A stretch of 8,821 nt of DNA from Nanobdellati archaeon (GTDB lineage Archaea > EX4484-52 > JAADEF01): positions 1-8,821 of the forward strand of contig WAPH01000001.1 of the NCBI GenBank assembly GCA_015520895.1, read 5' to 3'. Shown piece by piece: positions 1-6,143 of the stretch. Within the stretch, counting starts at the first letter, position 1. Each line of letters begins with the position of its first letter. The translations under genes and the position numbers were made by a program. The notes beneath the pieces were generated by a model. The model saw only the letters and a list, made by a program, of their open reading frames with translations, made no database searches and had not been told where the DNA came from.

Positions 1-68
1 AAGGAGAGAAGTATAAGGTTATAGTTGCAACAGAATGTGGAACTTATAAGTTTGTTAGGGATTGTTAA
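1..68 (+). CDS. C-terminal end of an unidentified protein (partial)
   Basis: An open frame enters from the left edge (first full codon at base 3) and stops at TAA 66-68, giving 21 residues. The peptide includes KVIVATECGTYKF and ends VRDC. It has a beta-strand-like hydrophobic run and two cysteines, but this is too little to name a family. The other two forward frames hit stops within the first 25 bases. An oligo-T tract follows directly, as expected after an archaeal gene. That it is coding is probable but not proven from so short a piece. Confidence 0.5.
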   Translation, partial: GEKYKVIVATECGTYKFVRDC

Positions 69-86
69 TTTTTAATATTATTTTTT
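69..86 (+). terminator. Oligo-T terminator-like tract after the left-edge gene
   Basis: Just after the TAA at 66-68 the + strand carries TTTTT (69-73) and TTTTTT (81-86) in otherwise AT-only DNA. Archaeal RNA polymerase terminates at such T-rich stretches without needing a hairpin, so this is a plausible terminator for the partial gene. It ends directly before the GC-rich palindrome cluster. Confidence 0.4.
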
Positions 87-88
87 AT

Positions 89-119
89 AAGGAAGGGGTT
101 CCCGAAGGGGTGAAACCCC
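89..119 (+). repeat. Palindromic repeat, copy 1 of an identical 31-bp pair
   Basis: Bases 89-119 are identical to 179-209. The unit is self-complementary: AAGGGGTT (93-100) pairs with AACCCCTT (114-121), enclosing a small CCC-GAA-GGG hairpin (101-109). An alternative fold pairs AGGGGT (106-111) with ACCCCT (115-120) around a GAA loop, so the unit could be bistable. It is strongly GC-rich against an AT-rich background. Its nature is unknown: it could be a REP-like dispersed element or part of a structured RNA. Confidence 0.75.
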
Positions 120-121
120 TT

Positions 122-172
122 GTCTGAGCGTAAGCGAAGATAGTCACCTCATGCCGAAGGCATGACGGTGGC
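122..172 (+). other. Two adjacent hairpins between the repeat copies (possible structured RNA)
   Basis: Hairpin B (122-141) pairs TCT (123-125) with AGA (138-140). It then has two facing G-A/A-G mismatches (126-127 with 136-137), then GC (128-129) with GC (134-135), closed by a GTAA loop at 130-133. Read as + strand RNA this is a GNRA tetraloop above tandem sheared G-A pairs, a stable known RNA motif. On the minus strand the same positions give U-C mismatches. Hairpin C (143-172) pairs GTCACC (143-148) with GGTGGC (167-172), allowing one G-T pair, and TCATGCC (149-155) with GGCATGA (159-165). It has a GAA loop and a single bulged C at 166. The two hairpins abut with a one-base linker. No known RNA family was recognised. 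Confidence 0.55.
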
Positions 173-178
173 TCCCAG

Positions 179-209
179 AAGGAAGGGGTTCCCGAAGGGG
201 TGAAACCCC
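179..209 (+). repeat. Palindromic repeat, copy 2 of an identical 31-bp pair
   Basis: This is an exact second copy of the unit at 89-119, offset by 90 bp in the same orientation. The outer stem AAGGGGTT (183-190) faces AACCCC (204-209), and an extra C at 210 precedes TT, where copy 1 has only four Cs. It ends 11 bp before the 3' end of the minus-strand tRNA-Glu gene, so a tRNA-Glu read-through transcript would contain its complement. Confidence 0.75.
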
Positions 210-222
210 CTTGGTATGGGTA

Positions 223-296
223 TGCTCCGGCCGGGATTTGAACCCGGGGCAGTGGCTCGAGAGGCCACTATGTTTGCCAGACTACACCACCGGAGC
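223..296 (-). tRNA. trnE: tRNA-Glu, anticodon CTC
   Basis: The reverse complement folds into a full cloverleaf. The acceptor stem is GCTCCGG with CCGGAGC. The D arm is GTGT/ACAT with GG in the loop. The anticodon stem is GTGGC/GCCAC around the loop CTCTCGA, so the anticodon is CTC (genomic 259-261). A 4-base variable region and a T arm CCGGG-TTCAAAT-CCCGG follow. Position 73 is A and no CCA is encoded. The opening GCTCCGGTGGTGTAGT and the C-T-C anticodon are typical of archaeal tRNA-Glu. There is no intron and the gene is one contiguous piece. The GC-only T stem and GC-rich acceptor stem in AT-rich DNA suggest growth at high temperature. Confidence 0.95.
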
Positions 297-321
297 ATAA
301 TATTTTTTTAAAGTAATACAT

Positions 322-331
322 TATTTTTAAA
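322..331 (-). promoter_or_regulatory. TATA-box candidate for tRNA-Glu
   Basis: On the minus strand this reads TTTAAAAATA, 26-35 bp upstream of the first tRNA base at 296. That is about the spacing at which archaeal initiation would occur at, or within a few bases of, the mature 5' end. The site lies in the short gap after the dehydrogenase stop codon, so the tRNA need not depend on read-through from the tbp unit. Confidence 0.45.
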
Positions 332-336
332 ATGTT

Positions 337-1329
337 TTACGCGACATTATACCTCTTATCTATCGGCTCTTTTTTTAATATTTTTTTAATATGTTCAGCA
401 CTCTTCTCTATTATTCTCATTAGGGCTTGTGAGGTATTGTATGCTATGTGTGGAGTAATGATCACATTATCGTACTTTAAAAGCATGTGGTTTATCAAGG
501 CATTCTTATAAGAATGCTCCTTAAATATATCTTGATCATCTATTAGTATGTGTTCACTTTCTATAACATCTAATGCAGCACCACTAAGGATTCCTTCGTT
601 CAATCCGTAAAGCAAAGCTTCATTCTCTACCACTTCACCTCTTGATGTGTTGATAATGTATACTCCTCTCTTAAATTTCTTTATATTCTTTTTATTTATT
701 AAATGACGTGTAGATGGCAAAAGAGGTACATGTAAAGTGACTACGTCAGAATTTTTAATTAATTCTTCTAAATCCACATATTTTACATTATATTTTTCAA
801 TAAGGTCTTCTTTTTGATAAACATCATAAGCTAATATTTTTACGTCAAAAGAACTTAATAACTTTATTACTTTACTTCCTATTCTTCCTGTTCCTATAAT
901 TCCTACGGTTTTACCTTGTAGATCTTCACCTTCTAATTCCTCATGATTTATGTTTCTAGAAAACCACATTTCATGCATTATTTTCTTCATCTTTCTCAAT
1001 ACTGAAAAAATAAGAAGTAAAGTGAATTCTGCAACCGTTTCGTCTCCGTAATCAGGTACGTTATATACTTTAATTCCTTTCTTTTTGCAGTACTCTCTAT
1101 CTATATGGTTGTAACCTGCAGATCTTGTTACAATTGCTTTTAAATTCTTCATTTTATCTATTAGCTCTTTGTTTATCTTTGAATAAATAAATACACAAGC
1201 AATTTCTATTTCTTCTAATTCTTCCTTTTTTAGTTTATTTAATTCTTTTTCAGAAAATTTGGCTTGGGGAAAATATTTCTTAAAAATTTTTCGTTCCTTT
1301 TCTTTTACTTCTGTAAAATAAATGTTCAT
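337..1329 (-). CDS. D-2-hydroxyacid dehydrogenase (D-lactate dehydrogenase-like)
   Basis: This 330-residue protein has the full D-isomer-specific 2-hydroxyacid dehydrogenase architecture, with a catalytic domain split around a Rossmann fold. The nucleotide loop GTGRIG is at residues 146-151, and an Asp (D169, in ILAYD) at the end of the next strand favours NAD over NADP. The catalytic triad is visible as R230 (INTSRGEVV), E259 (ALDVIESE) and H294 (ITPHIAYNT). The spacing and the long insert between Glu and His resemble fermentative D-lactate dehydrogenases, which reduce pyruvate to D-lactate and regenerate NAD. Glyoxylate or hydroxypyruvate reductase and phosphoglycerate dehydrogenase remain possible, though no C-terminal ACT domain is present. 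It is cytosolic, with no signal peptide. The ATG lies 3 bp after the tbp stop, preceded by GAGGGAG, a weak Shine-Dalgarno match, so translation from the tbp transcript is likely. Confidence 0.9.
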   Translation of the reverse strand: MNIYFTEVKEKERKIFKKYFPQAKFSEKELNKLKKEELEEIEIACVFIYSKINKELIDKMKNLKAIVTRSAGYNHIDREYCKKKGIKVYNVPDYGDETVAEFTLLLIFSVLRKMKKIMHEMWFSRNINHEELEGEDLQGKTVGIIGTGRIGSKVIKLLSSFDVKILAYDVYQKEDLIEKYNVKYVDLEELIKNSDVVTLHVPLLPSTRHLINKKNIKKFKRGVYIINTSRGEVVENEALLYGLNEGILSGAALDVIESEHILIDDQDIFKEHSYKNALINHMLLKYDNVIITPHIAYNTSQALMRIIEKSAEHIKKILKKEPIDKRYNVA

Positions 1330-1332
1330 TAA

Positions 1333-1920
1333 TTACTCCCTCTTTTTCAGTACTGCACCTATCTTCTCTACTTTTTTTCTTAAATTTTCTGCAGCTTTAG
1401 CAACGATGTTTATATCTCGAGAACCTGTTATATTTATTCTTCCTGTATTAAATATTAAAACTACGACTGGTGGATCATCCATTCTATAAACTAAACCCGG
1501 GAACTGCTCTGGCTCATATTCACAATCTTCTAACTCGTAAACTAAAGTATTAAGATCCAGGCTTACTCCTAAATCTGCGCTTGCAACTAGATTAACAATC
1601 TTTATTTCTGGTTCTTTCTCAAATTCGATACCTATTGATTTAAAATCTTTAAGCATTCTTTCAACAGCTTTCTTAGCTTTCTCTATGTCATTTATTCCTG
1701 AGAGGATTGCCCTTCCGCTTGTAAATACTAAAGCTGTTGCTTTTGGATCCGTCATTCTATAAACTAAACCCGGGAATGACTCTGGCTCATACTCTGCAGA
1801 AGGTAACATATTGGCTATTCTATCTAAAGGTATTCTACCTCCAAAGTTTATTTCGATAACAACATTTGTAACTTTTATTTTGTAAGGGTTAGGTTCCGGT
1901 AATTTTATATCTAATCCCAT
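1333..1920 (-). CDS. tbp: TATA-binding protein (TBP)
   Basis: This general transcription factor binds TATA boxes and, with TFB, recruits archaeal RNA polymerase. The 195 residues form the classical two-fold saddle: repeat 1 at about 14-100 and repeat 2 at about 105-192. The signature FPGLVYRM occurs in both halves (from F49 and F140), and the paired LVFTSGR and LIFNTGR strands carry the second set of DNA-intercalating Phe (F66, F157). Length is normal for archaea. The C-terminus ends KKRE and lacks the acidic tail of some archaeal TBPs. The start at ATG 1918-1920 sits 28.5 bp from the centre of a TATA box and has no Shine-Dalgarno sequence, so the mRNA is probably leaderless. It heads a minus-strand unit with the dehydrogenase and is divergent from mre11. 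Confidence 0.97.
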   Translation of the reverse strand: MGLDIKLPEPNPYKIKVTNVVIEINFGGRIPLDRIANMLPSAEYEPESFPGLVYRMTDPKATALVFTSGRAILSGINDIEKAKKAVERMLKDFKSIGIEFEKEPEIKIVNLVASADLGVSLDLNTLVYELEDCEYEPEQFPGLVYRMDDPPVVVLIFNTGRINITGSRDINIVAKAAENLRKKVEKIGAVLKKRE

Positions 1921-1944
1921 AACATTATTATATTTAGATAATCT

Positions 1945-1952
1945 TTATATAA
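1945..1952. promoter_or_regulatory. Shared palindromic TATA box for tbp and mre11
   Basis: TTATATAA equals its own reverse complement. Its centre (1948.5) lies exactly 28.5 bp from the A of the mre11 ATG (1977) and 28.5 bp from the A of the tbp ATG (1920). Both distances suit leaderless transcription, where initiation falls about 26 bp from the TATA centre. The tbp-facing side is preceded by AAGTAAA (complement of 1953-1959), a good purine-rich BRE. The mre11-facing side has ATAATCT (1938-1944), a weaker one. BRE sets direction in archaea, so tbp may be favoured. No other strong TATA candidate is present in the 56-bp gap. Confidence 0.7.
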
Positions 1953-1976
1953 TTTACTTTAAATAAACTTCATAAT

Positions 1977-3203
1977 ATGGTTAAATTTGCTCATTTAGCG
2001 GATATACATCTTGACGCGTGGAGAGAAGATGAATTTAAGAGACTTAATCTTTTAGCTTTTGAAAAAGCTATGAAAGATATCCTTAAAGAAAAAGTAGATT
2101 TTATAATAATTGCAGGAGATCTTTTTCACGTAAGCATACCTTCCATAAAATCTATGAGATTAGTTGCTAAATATTTTAAAAAACTTAAGGAACTAGGCGT
2201 TAAAGTCTTTATAGTACCAGGATCTCATGATTATTCTAAAGATGATATGAGCATTATTGACGTACTTGAAGATGCCGGGCTTTGTGTTAATCTTGCAAAA
2301 GGGGATGTAGATGAGAACGGAAAAATTTCTTTAAAACCTTATATTTACGAAGATGTTGTACTTTATGGTGTTATGGGAAAAAAGAACGGATTAGAGGAAG
2401 AGATTTATAAAAATTTAAAATCCTTAACATTGAATAAAGAAAAAATTAATATTTTTGTTATGCATTCTGGTGTTGAAGAATTAAATTCTAAAAAATTTGA
2501 AAAAATTCCATCTATTCCTTTTAATCTTATTCCTAAAGGTTTTGATTATTATGCATCAGGACACATACACGAGCATGCGGTAAAGGAAACTTTGGATGGC
2601 AAAGTATTTGTTTTTCCTGGTGCTCTTTATCCTGCTAATTTTAAGGAGTTGGAGGAAACAAAAGGAGAAGGTTATTATGTAATAGTTGAAATCAATAAGA
2701 GTAAAGAGGTAAAAGTTATTAAAAAGACTATAAAACTCTACGATGTTGCAGTTTTAGAATACGATGTAGAAGGTATGGAACCTCAGACCATAACTTCCAG
2801 AATATTACAGGATATAGATGGAGGAGATTTAGAGAATAAAATAGTTCTTTTGAAGTTGAAAGGAGTAGTTAAAGGGTCTATCGCACATATTAATTTTAAA
2901 GATATAAAAGCCAGGATAATGGATAAAAATTGTTATGCTTATAAAAAAAATATTTCTAAACTTTCTTCTTATATGCTTAACGAGGATCACGTGATTGTAA
3001 AAGAAATAAGTAGTATTAGTGATATTGAAAAGGAAGTATTTCAAGATAATATAAAAGATGAAAAATTTTTAGAATTGGCTCTTAACTTAATAAAAATTTT
3101 AGAAGTAGAGAAAAATGAAGAGGAAACCCAAGAAGCTTATAGATCTAAAATATTGAAAGAAGCAATAACGGCAATATCAAAGGTGATAGATAGTGATGAT
3201 TAA
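1977..3203 (+). CDS. mre11: DNA double-strand-break repair nuclease Mre11
   Basis: This is a Mn-dependent 3'-5' exonuclease and endonuclease of the calcineurin-like phosphoesterase fold. It works in complex with Rad50, encoded directly downstream. The phosphoesterase motifs are in order: D9-x-H11 (HLADIHLD), GDLFH with D48 and H51, PGSHDYS at 81-87 with H84 and D85, H163 (VMHSG), and GHIH with H196 and H198. Motif III reads GSHD where the family textbook form is GNHD, so the usual metal-binding Asn is Ser83. All other metal and catalytic residues are present. Residues from about 250 form the capping and Rad50-binding region. The 408-residue length is normal. The ATG at 1977 is leaderless relative to the shared TATA box. 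The stop overlaps the rad50 start, pointing to coupled translation. Confidence 0.95.
   Translation: MVKFAHLADIHLDAWREDEFKRLNLLAFEKAMKDILKEKVDFIIIAGDLFHVSIPSIKSMRLVAKYFKKLKELGVKVFIVPGSHDYSKDDMSIIDVLEDAGLCVNLAKGDVDENGKISLKPYIYEDVVLYGVMGKKNGLEEEIYKNLKSLTLNKEKINIFVMHSGVEELNSKKFEKIPSIPFNLIPKGFDYYASGHIHEHAVKETLDGKVFVFPGALYPANFKELEETKGEGYYVIVEINKSKEVKVIKKTIKLYDVAVLEYDVEGMEPQTITSRILQDIDGGDLENKIVLLKLKGVVKGSIAHINFKDIKARIMDKNCYAYKKNISKLSSYMLNEDHVIVKEISSISDIEKEVFQDNIKDEKFLELALNLIKILEVEKNEEETQEAYRSKILKEAITAISKVIDSDD
3181..3187 (+). promoter_or_regulatory. Ribosome binding site that decides the rad50 start
   Basis: AGGTGAT, inside the end of mre11, matches seven bases of the GGAGGTGAT complement of the archaeal 16S 3' end. 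It leaves 8 bases before ATG 3196 but only 5 before the adjacent GTG 3193, so ATG 3196 is the better start. Confidence 0.6.
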
Positions 3204-5718
3204 TTATGTATATTTGGAGAACATAAGGAGTTATGAATCCAAAAAAGTAGAGTTTGGAGAAGGTATTACTTTACTGTGGGGAGATATAGGGAGTGGAAAA
3301 TCTACCTTACTTCAAAGCATTGAGTTTGCATTGTTTGGAGCCGGAACAGAAATCACACCTAAATCGTTGTTAAGAGCACATAAGAGAAGAGGTGTAGTAA
3401 AGGTTGGATTAGAAATAAACGGAAATAAAGTAATTATTGAACGTATTCTGGAGAAGAAGCATAATAAAATTGAAAACAAGGAGAATTATATAAGCATAAA
3501 TGGGTTAAGAGAGAGAGTCCCCCCTACTGTTTTAAAATACAAAGTATTTAAATTACTAGGTTATCCTTTAAATATTTTGGGCAAGAAAGAAAAATTTTTA
3601 CCTTATCGCTATACTGTTTATACTCCGCAAGAACAAATGAAAGAAATATTGCTTACTTCTTCCAATGAGCGACTTAATTTATTAAGAAGTATATTTGATG
3701 TGGATAAATATCAAAGAATTATAGAGAATGCTAAAAAGGTTAGAGAACAATTAAAAAAAGAAGTTGCAGAGATGGAAGGAGAGCTTAAAGATGTAGAAAT
3801 GACTAAAAAAGAATTGGAAAAAAATATATTTTCTTTAAATGATATTAATGAAGAATTAGAGACATTGAAGCAAGAGAAGAATAAAGCATGGAATACTTTA
3901 AAAGAATATGAATCTAAATTTCAAAAATCCATAATATTAGAAAAAGAAATTGCACTATTAAAGAAGGATGTAGAAAGTATTAAAGAGAGATTAGAGTATA
4001 CTAAGAAAAAATATGAAGAACAGCAATTAAGAGTGAATGATTTATTAAAGGAACTTGAAAAAATTTTTGGAAAATCAGATGTTAATGCATTGGAAGAGGA
4101 AATTAAAAATAAAAAAGCAAATGTTATTGCTTTATTAAATCAGAAAAAGGAGTTATTGGGTAAAATAGAGAGAAAGATAAAAGAAGGCGAAGCTAGTATT
4201 AAAAAGGCTCAAGATGACGAAAAAAAATTGAAAGCAAAAGAAGAACGGGTTAAATTGTTGAATGATCAACTTAAAAAAGAGAAAGATTTTATCTCTAATA
4301 GTGTAATTAAAATTCAAGAATTAGAGCATAAGATAGAAGTACTTTTATCAGAATTAAAGGAAAAATCAGAATTAGAGATAAAAATAAAAGAAAAAACTAA
4401 TTTAATAGAGGAATTGAAAAGAAAAATAGCTTCTATTGAAAGTGAAGTACGTATTAAGAAAAAAAGTTACGAAAGTATAAAATCGTTGAAAATATGTCCG
4501 GTATGTAAACAAAAAGTTACCGAGAATCATAAACAATACGTTGCTCACGAAGTTACTGACTTTATAAGAACAAGAGAAAAGGATATAGAGAATATCCATA
4601 AAGAATTAAAGATAGTAGAAAACGATCTTAAAGAGTTGCAAAATAAAAAGGAGGAATTGGATTCGAAGAATATGACGTTAGAACTAATGAAAAAAGAATA
4701 TACAAGGATGAAAAAGGAAATAGAGTCAAAGGAGAGGGAAATTAATAGATTAGAAGAAGAGTTGTATCATTTAAAAAAAGATATTAATGAAATAAGCATA
4801 TCTCTTTATGATGTTAAAAGAATGGAGAATGAAGTTAAGGAAGCAAGGATTAAAAAAGATGAGTTGTTCGGAATAATAAGCAAATTACAACAAGAATTAA
4901 AAGAGATAGAGAATTATGAAGATAAAATTAGCTTTTTAAGAAAAGAATATAAACGAATGGAACTTATTGAGAAAGAACTAAAAGCTGCCGAGGAAAAAAA
5001 TAGGGAAACTTCTAAAAAAGAAATAATTTTGAGAGGTAAGATAATAGAATATACGGAGTTGAAGGATTATAAGAAAAGATATGAGAGTCAAAAGAAAGTT
5101 TATGAGAACATTTATGGTAAGGTACGAGAATTAGAGGGAATGAGAGAAGAAATTAAAAAGAGAATAGAAACTATTAGAGAAATATTAGGATATAAAGAGA
5201 AAGTAGGAAGAAAAAAAGAAAAGTATGAGAAAGTCATTGCTTTTATAGAGAATGAATTTATACCTTTAATAGACATCATAGAAAAAAGAATTCTTAGCGA
5301 AATTAATATGAAGTTTAATGCTTATTTTGTAGAATGGTTTGAGCAGTTATTAGAACATACTGAGTTATCTGCAAGTATTGATGAGACTTTTACACCACAT
5401 ATTGAACAAGAAGGAGGTTACAGCATAGATTACGAACATCTTTCAGGTGGTGAAAAAACTTCAGTAGCTTTAGCATATAGATTGGCACTTAATAAAATAA
5501 TGAATCAGTTAATAGATACTCTGAACACAAACGATCTATTAATACTTGATGAGCCTACTGACGGTTTTTCTTCAGAACAAATACAAAATATGAGGGAAAT
5601 TCTTGAAAAGTTAAATTTAAAACAAATTATCTTGGTTTCTCATGAAGAAATGGTTAAAGATATTGCAGATAATATAATAAAACTTAAAAAGATTAACGGT
5701 ACTACTCACATAATATGA
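3196..5718 (+). CDS. rad50: DNA repair ATPase Rad50
   Basis: Rad50 is an SMC-like ATPase that clamps DNA ends and controls Mre11. The protein has 840 residues from ATG 3196. The N-terminal ATPase half carries Walker A GDIGSGKS (29-36) and a Q-loop near residue 145 (TPQEQM). Two long, highly charged coiled-coil arms (about 175-430 and 440-690) flank the zinc hook CPVC at 434-437. The hook dimerises two molecules through one Zn ion. The C-terminal half carries the ABC signature LSGGEKTS (749-756), Walker B LLILDEPTD (about 781-789) and the switch His in VSHEE (about 816). All catalytic elements are intact and the length is close to other archaeal Rad50s. It overlaps mre11 at its start and the next gene at its end (ATGA). 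The usual archaeal partners HerA and NurA are not adjacent in this window. Confidence 0.96.
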   Translation: MINYVYLENIRSYESKKVEFGEGITLLWGDIGSGKSTLLQSIEFALFGAGTEITPKSLLRAHKRRGVVKVGLEINGNKVIIERILEKKHNKIENKENYISINGLRERVPPTVLKYKVFKLLGYPLNILGKKEKFLPYRYTVYTPQEQMKEILLTSSNERLNLLRSIFDVDKYQRIIENAKKVREQLKKEVAEMEGELKDVEMTKKELEKNIFSLNDINEELETLKQEKNKAWNTLKEYESKFQKSIILEKEIALLKKDVESIKERLEYTKKKYEEQQLRVNDLLKELEKIFGKSDVNALEEEIKNKKANVIALLNQKKELLGKIERKIKEGEASIKKAQDDEKKLKAKEERVKLLNDQLKKEKDFISNSVIKIQELEHKIEVLLSELKEKSELEIKIKEKTNLIEELKRKIASIESEVRIKKKSYESIKSLKICPVCKQKVTENHKQYVAHEVTDFIRTREKDIENIHKELKIVENDLKELQNKKEELDSKNMTLELMKKEYTRMKKEIESKEREINRLEEELYHLKKDINEISISLYDVKRMENEVKEARIKKDELFGIISKLQQELKEIENYEDKISFLRKEYKRMELIEKELKAAEEKNRETSKKEIILRGKIIEYTELKDYKKRYESQKKVYENIYGKVRELEGMREEIKKRIETIREILGYKEKVGRKKEKYEKVIAFIENEFIPLIDIIEKRILSEINMKFNAYFVEWFEQLLEHTELSASIDETFTPHIEQEGGYSIDYEHLSGGEKTSVALAYRLALNKIMNQLIDTLNTNDLLILDEPTDGFSSEQIQNMREILEKLNLKQIILVSHEEMVKDIADNIIKLKKINGTTHII

Positions 5719-6143
5719 GCAAGGAAGTTCTAGGCTTAATAGAGAAAGTTACAGTATATGGTAATGAAGGTAAGAAAGCTAAAGTTTATGCCTTAATGGA
5801 CACAGGTGCTTCAAGCACAAGTATAGATATAAGGTTAGCAAGTAAATTGAAATTAGGACCTGTAGTAGGATATGTAAAGGTGAAATCAAAAACGAACATT
5901 GGAGGAGATGAGGTCATAAGAGTTGCGGTGCCTATGGAGGTTGAGATTAGAGGTCAGCGAATAAAAGTTGAAAAAGCCAATTTAGCGCCTAGAGAAAATA
6001 TGAGTACTCTTCTCTTAATTGGTAGAGATGTATTGCTTAACCGTTTTATAGTGGATGTAAGTCTAACCCATAAAGGTACAAGACCCCACGATTTAAAAGA
6101 TGCTGATATACTTAAAAATCTTAAAAACATAGAGGTAGAGTAA
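5715..6143 (+). CDS. Retropepsin-like RimB / 'ATP-dependent zinc protease' family protein
   Basis: This 142-residue single-domain protein has the aspartic-protease signature MDTGASSTS with catalytic D29, and a second-half motif LLIGRDVLLNRFIVDVS near residues 105-120. Together these mark the family often labelled ATP-dependent zinc protease (PF05618). No zinc motif is visible; the fold is retropepsin-like and active as a dimer. In bacteria a member, RimB, is linked to RimK and trims glutamate tails that RimK adds to a ribosomal protein. Here too the next gene is an ATP-grasp protein of RimK type, which supports the family call, but the substrate is unknown. Its ATG overlaps the rad50 stop (ATGA) with no Shine-Dalgarno sequence, so translation is probably coupled. 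It is cytosolic, with no signal peptide or membrane segment. Confidence 0.8.
   Translation: MSKEVLGLIEKVTVYGNEGKKAKVYALMDTGASSTSIDIRLASKLKLGPVVGYVKVKSKTNIGGDEVIRVAVPMEVEIRGQRIKVEKANLAPRENMSTLLLIGRDVLLNRFIVDVSLTHKGTRPHDLKDADILKNLKNIEVE
6132..6138 (+). promoter_or_regulatory. Ribosome binding site for the ATP-grasp gene
   Basis: GAGGTAG lies inside the last codons of the retropepsin gene, 5 bases before ATG 6144, and contains a GAGGT match to the archaeal anti-Shine-Dalgarno. It supports the start that directly abuts the preceding TAA. Confidence 0.5.

Noticed and set aside
150..164. UUCG tetraloop on the minus strand at the tip of hairpin C
   Set aside because: Placing UUCG as a four-base loop leaves a C-C mismatch below it; the stem pairs perfectly only with a three-base loop.
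89..209. CRISPR array
   Set aside because: There are only two repeat copies, and the 59-bp interval between them is itself two palindromes, not a spacer-like sequence. No cas genes are present.
89..222. RNase P RNA, SRP RNA or 5S rRNA
   Set aside because: The conserved cores I know for these RNAs are not visible on either strand, and exact repetition of a 31-bp unit does not fit them.
2829..3044. Minus-strand open frame of 71 codons opposite the end of mre11
   Set aside because: It lies wholly inside the mre11 coding region, its peptide is Ile/Phe/Tyr-rich as expected from the complement of AT-rich coding DNA, and it has no promoter.
3193..3195. GTG 3193 as the rad50 start
   Set aside because: The AGGTGAT ribosome binding site is only 5 bases away, versus 8 bases for the adjacent ATG 3196, and the family usually begins right at the first beta strand.
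4402..4599. Minus-strand open frame of 65 codons opposite the Rad50 zinc-hook region
   Set aside because: It is the antisense of Lys/Glu-rich coiled coil, giving a Phe/Leu/Ser-rich peptide that mimics a membrane segment. rad50 is intact here.
5715..6143. Zinc protease activity implied by the family name
   Set aside because: No HExxH or other zinc site is present; the DTGA motif indicates an aspartic, retropepsin-like fold.
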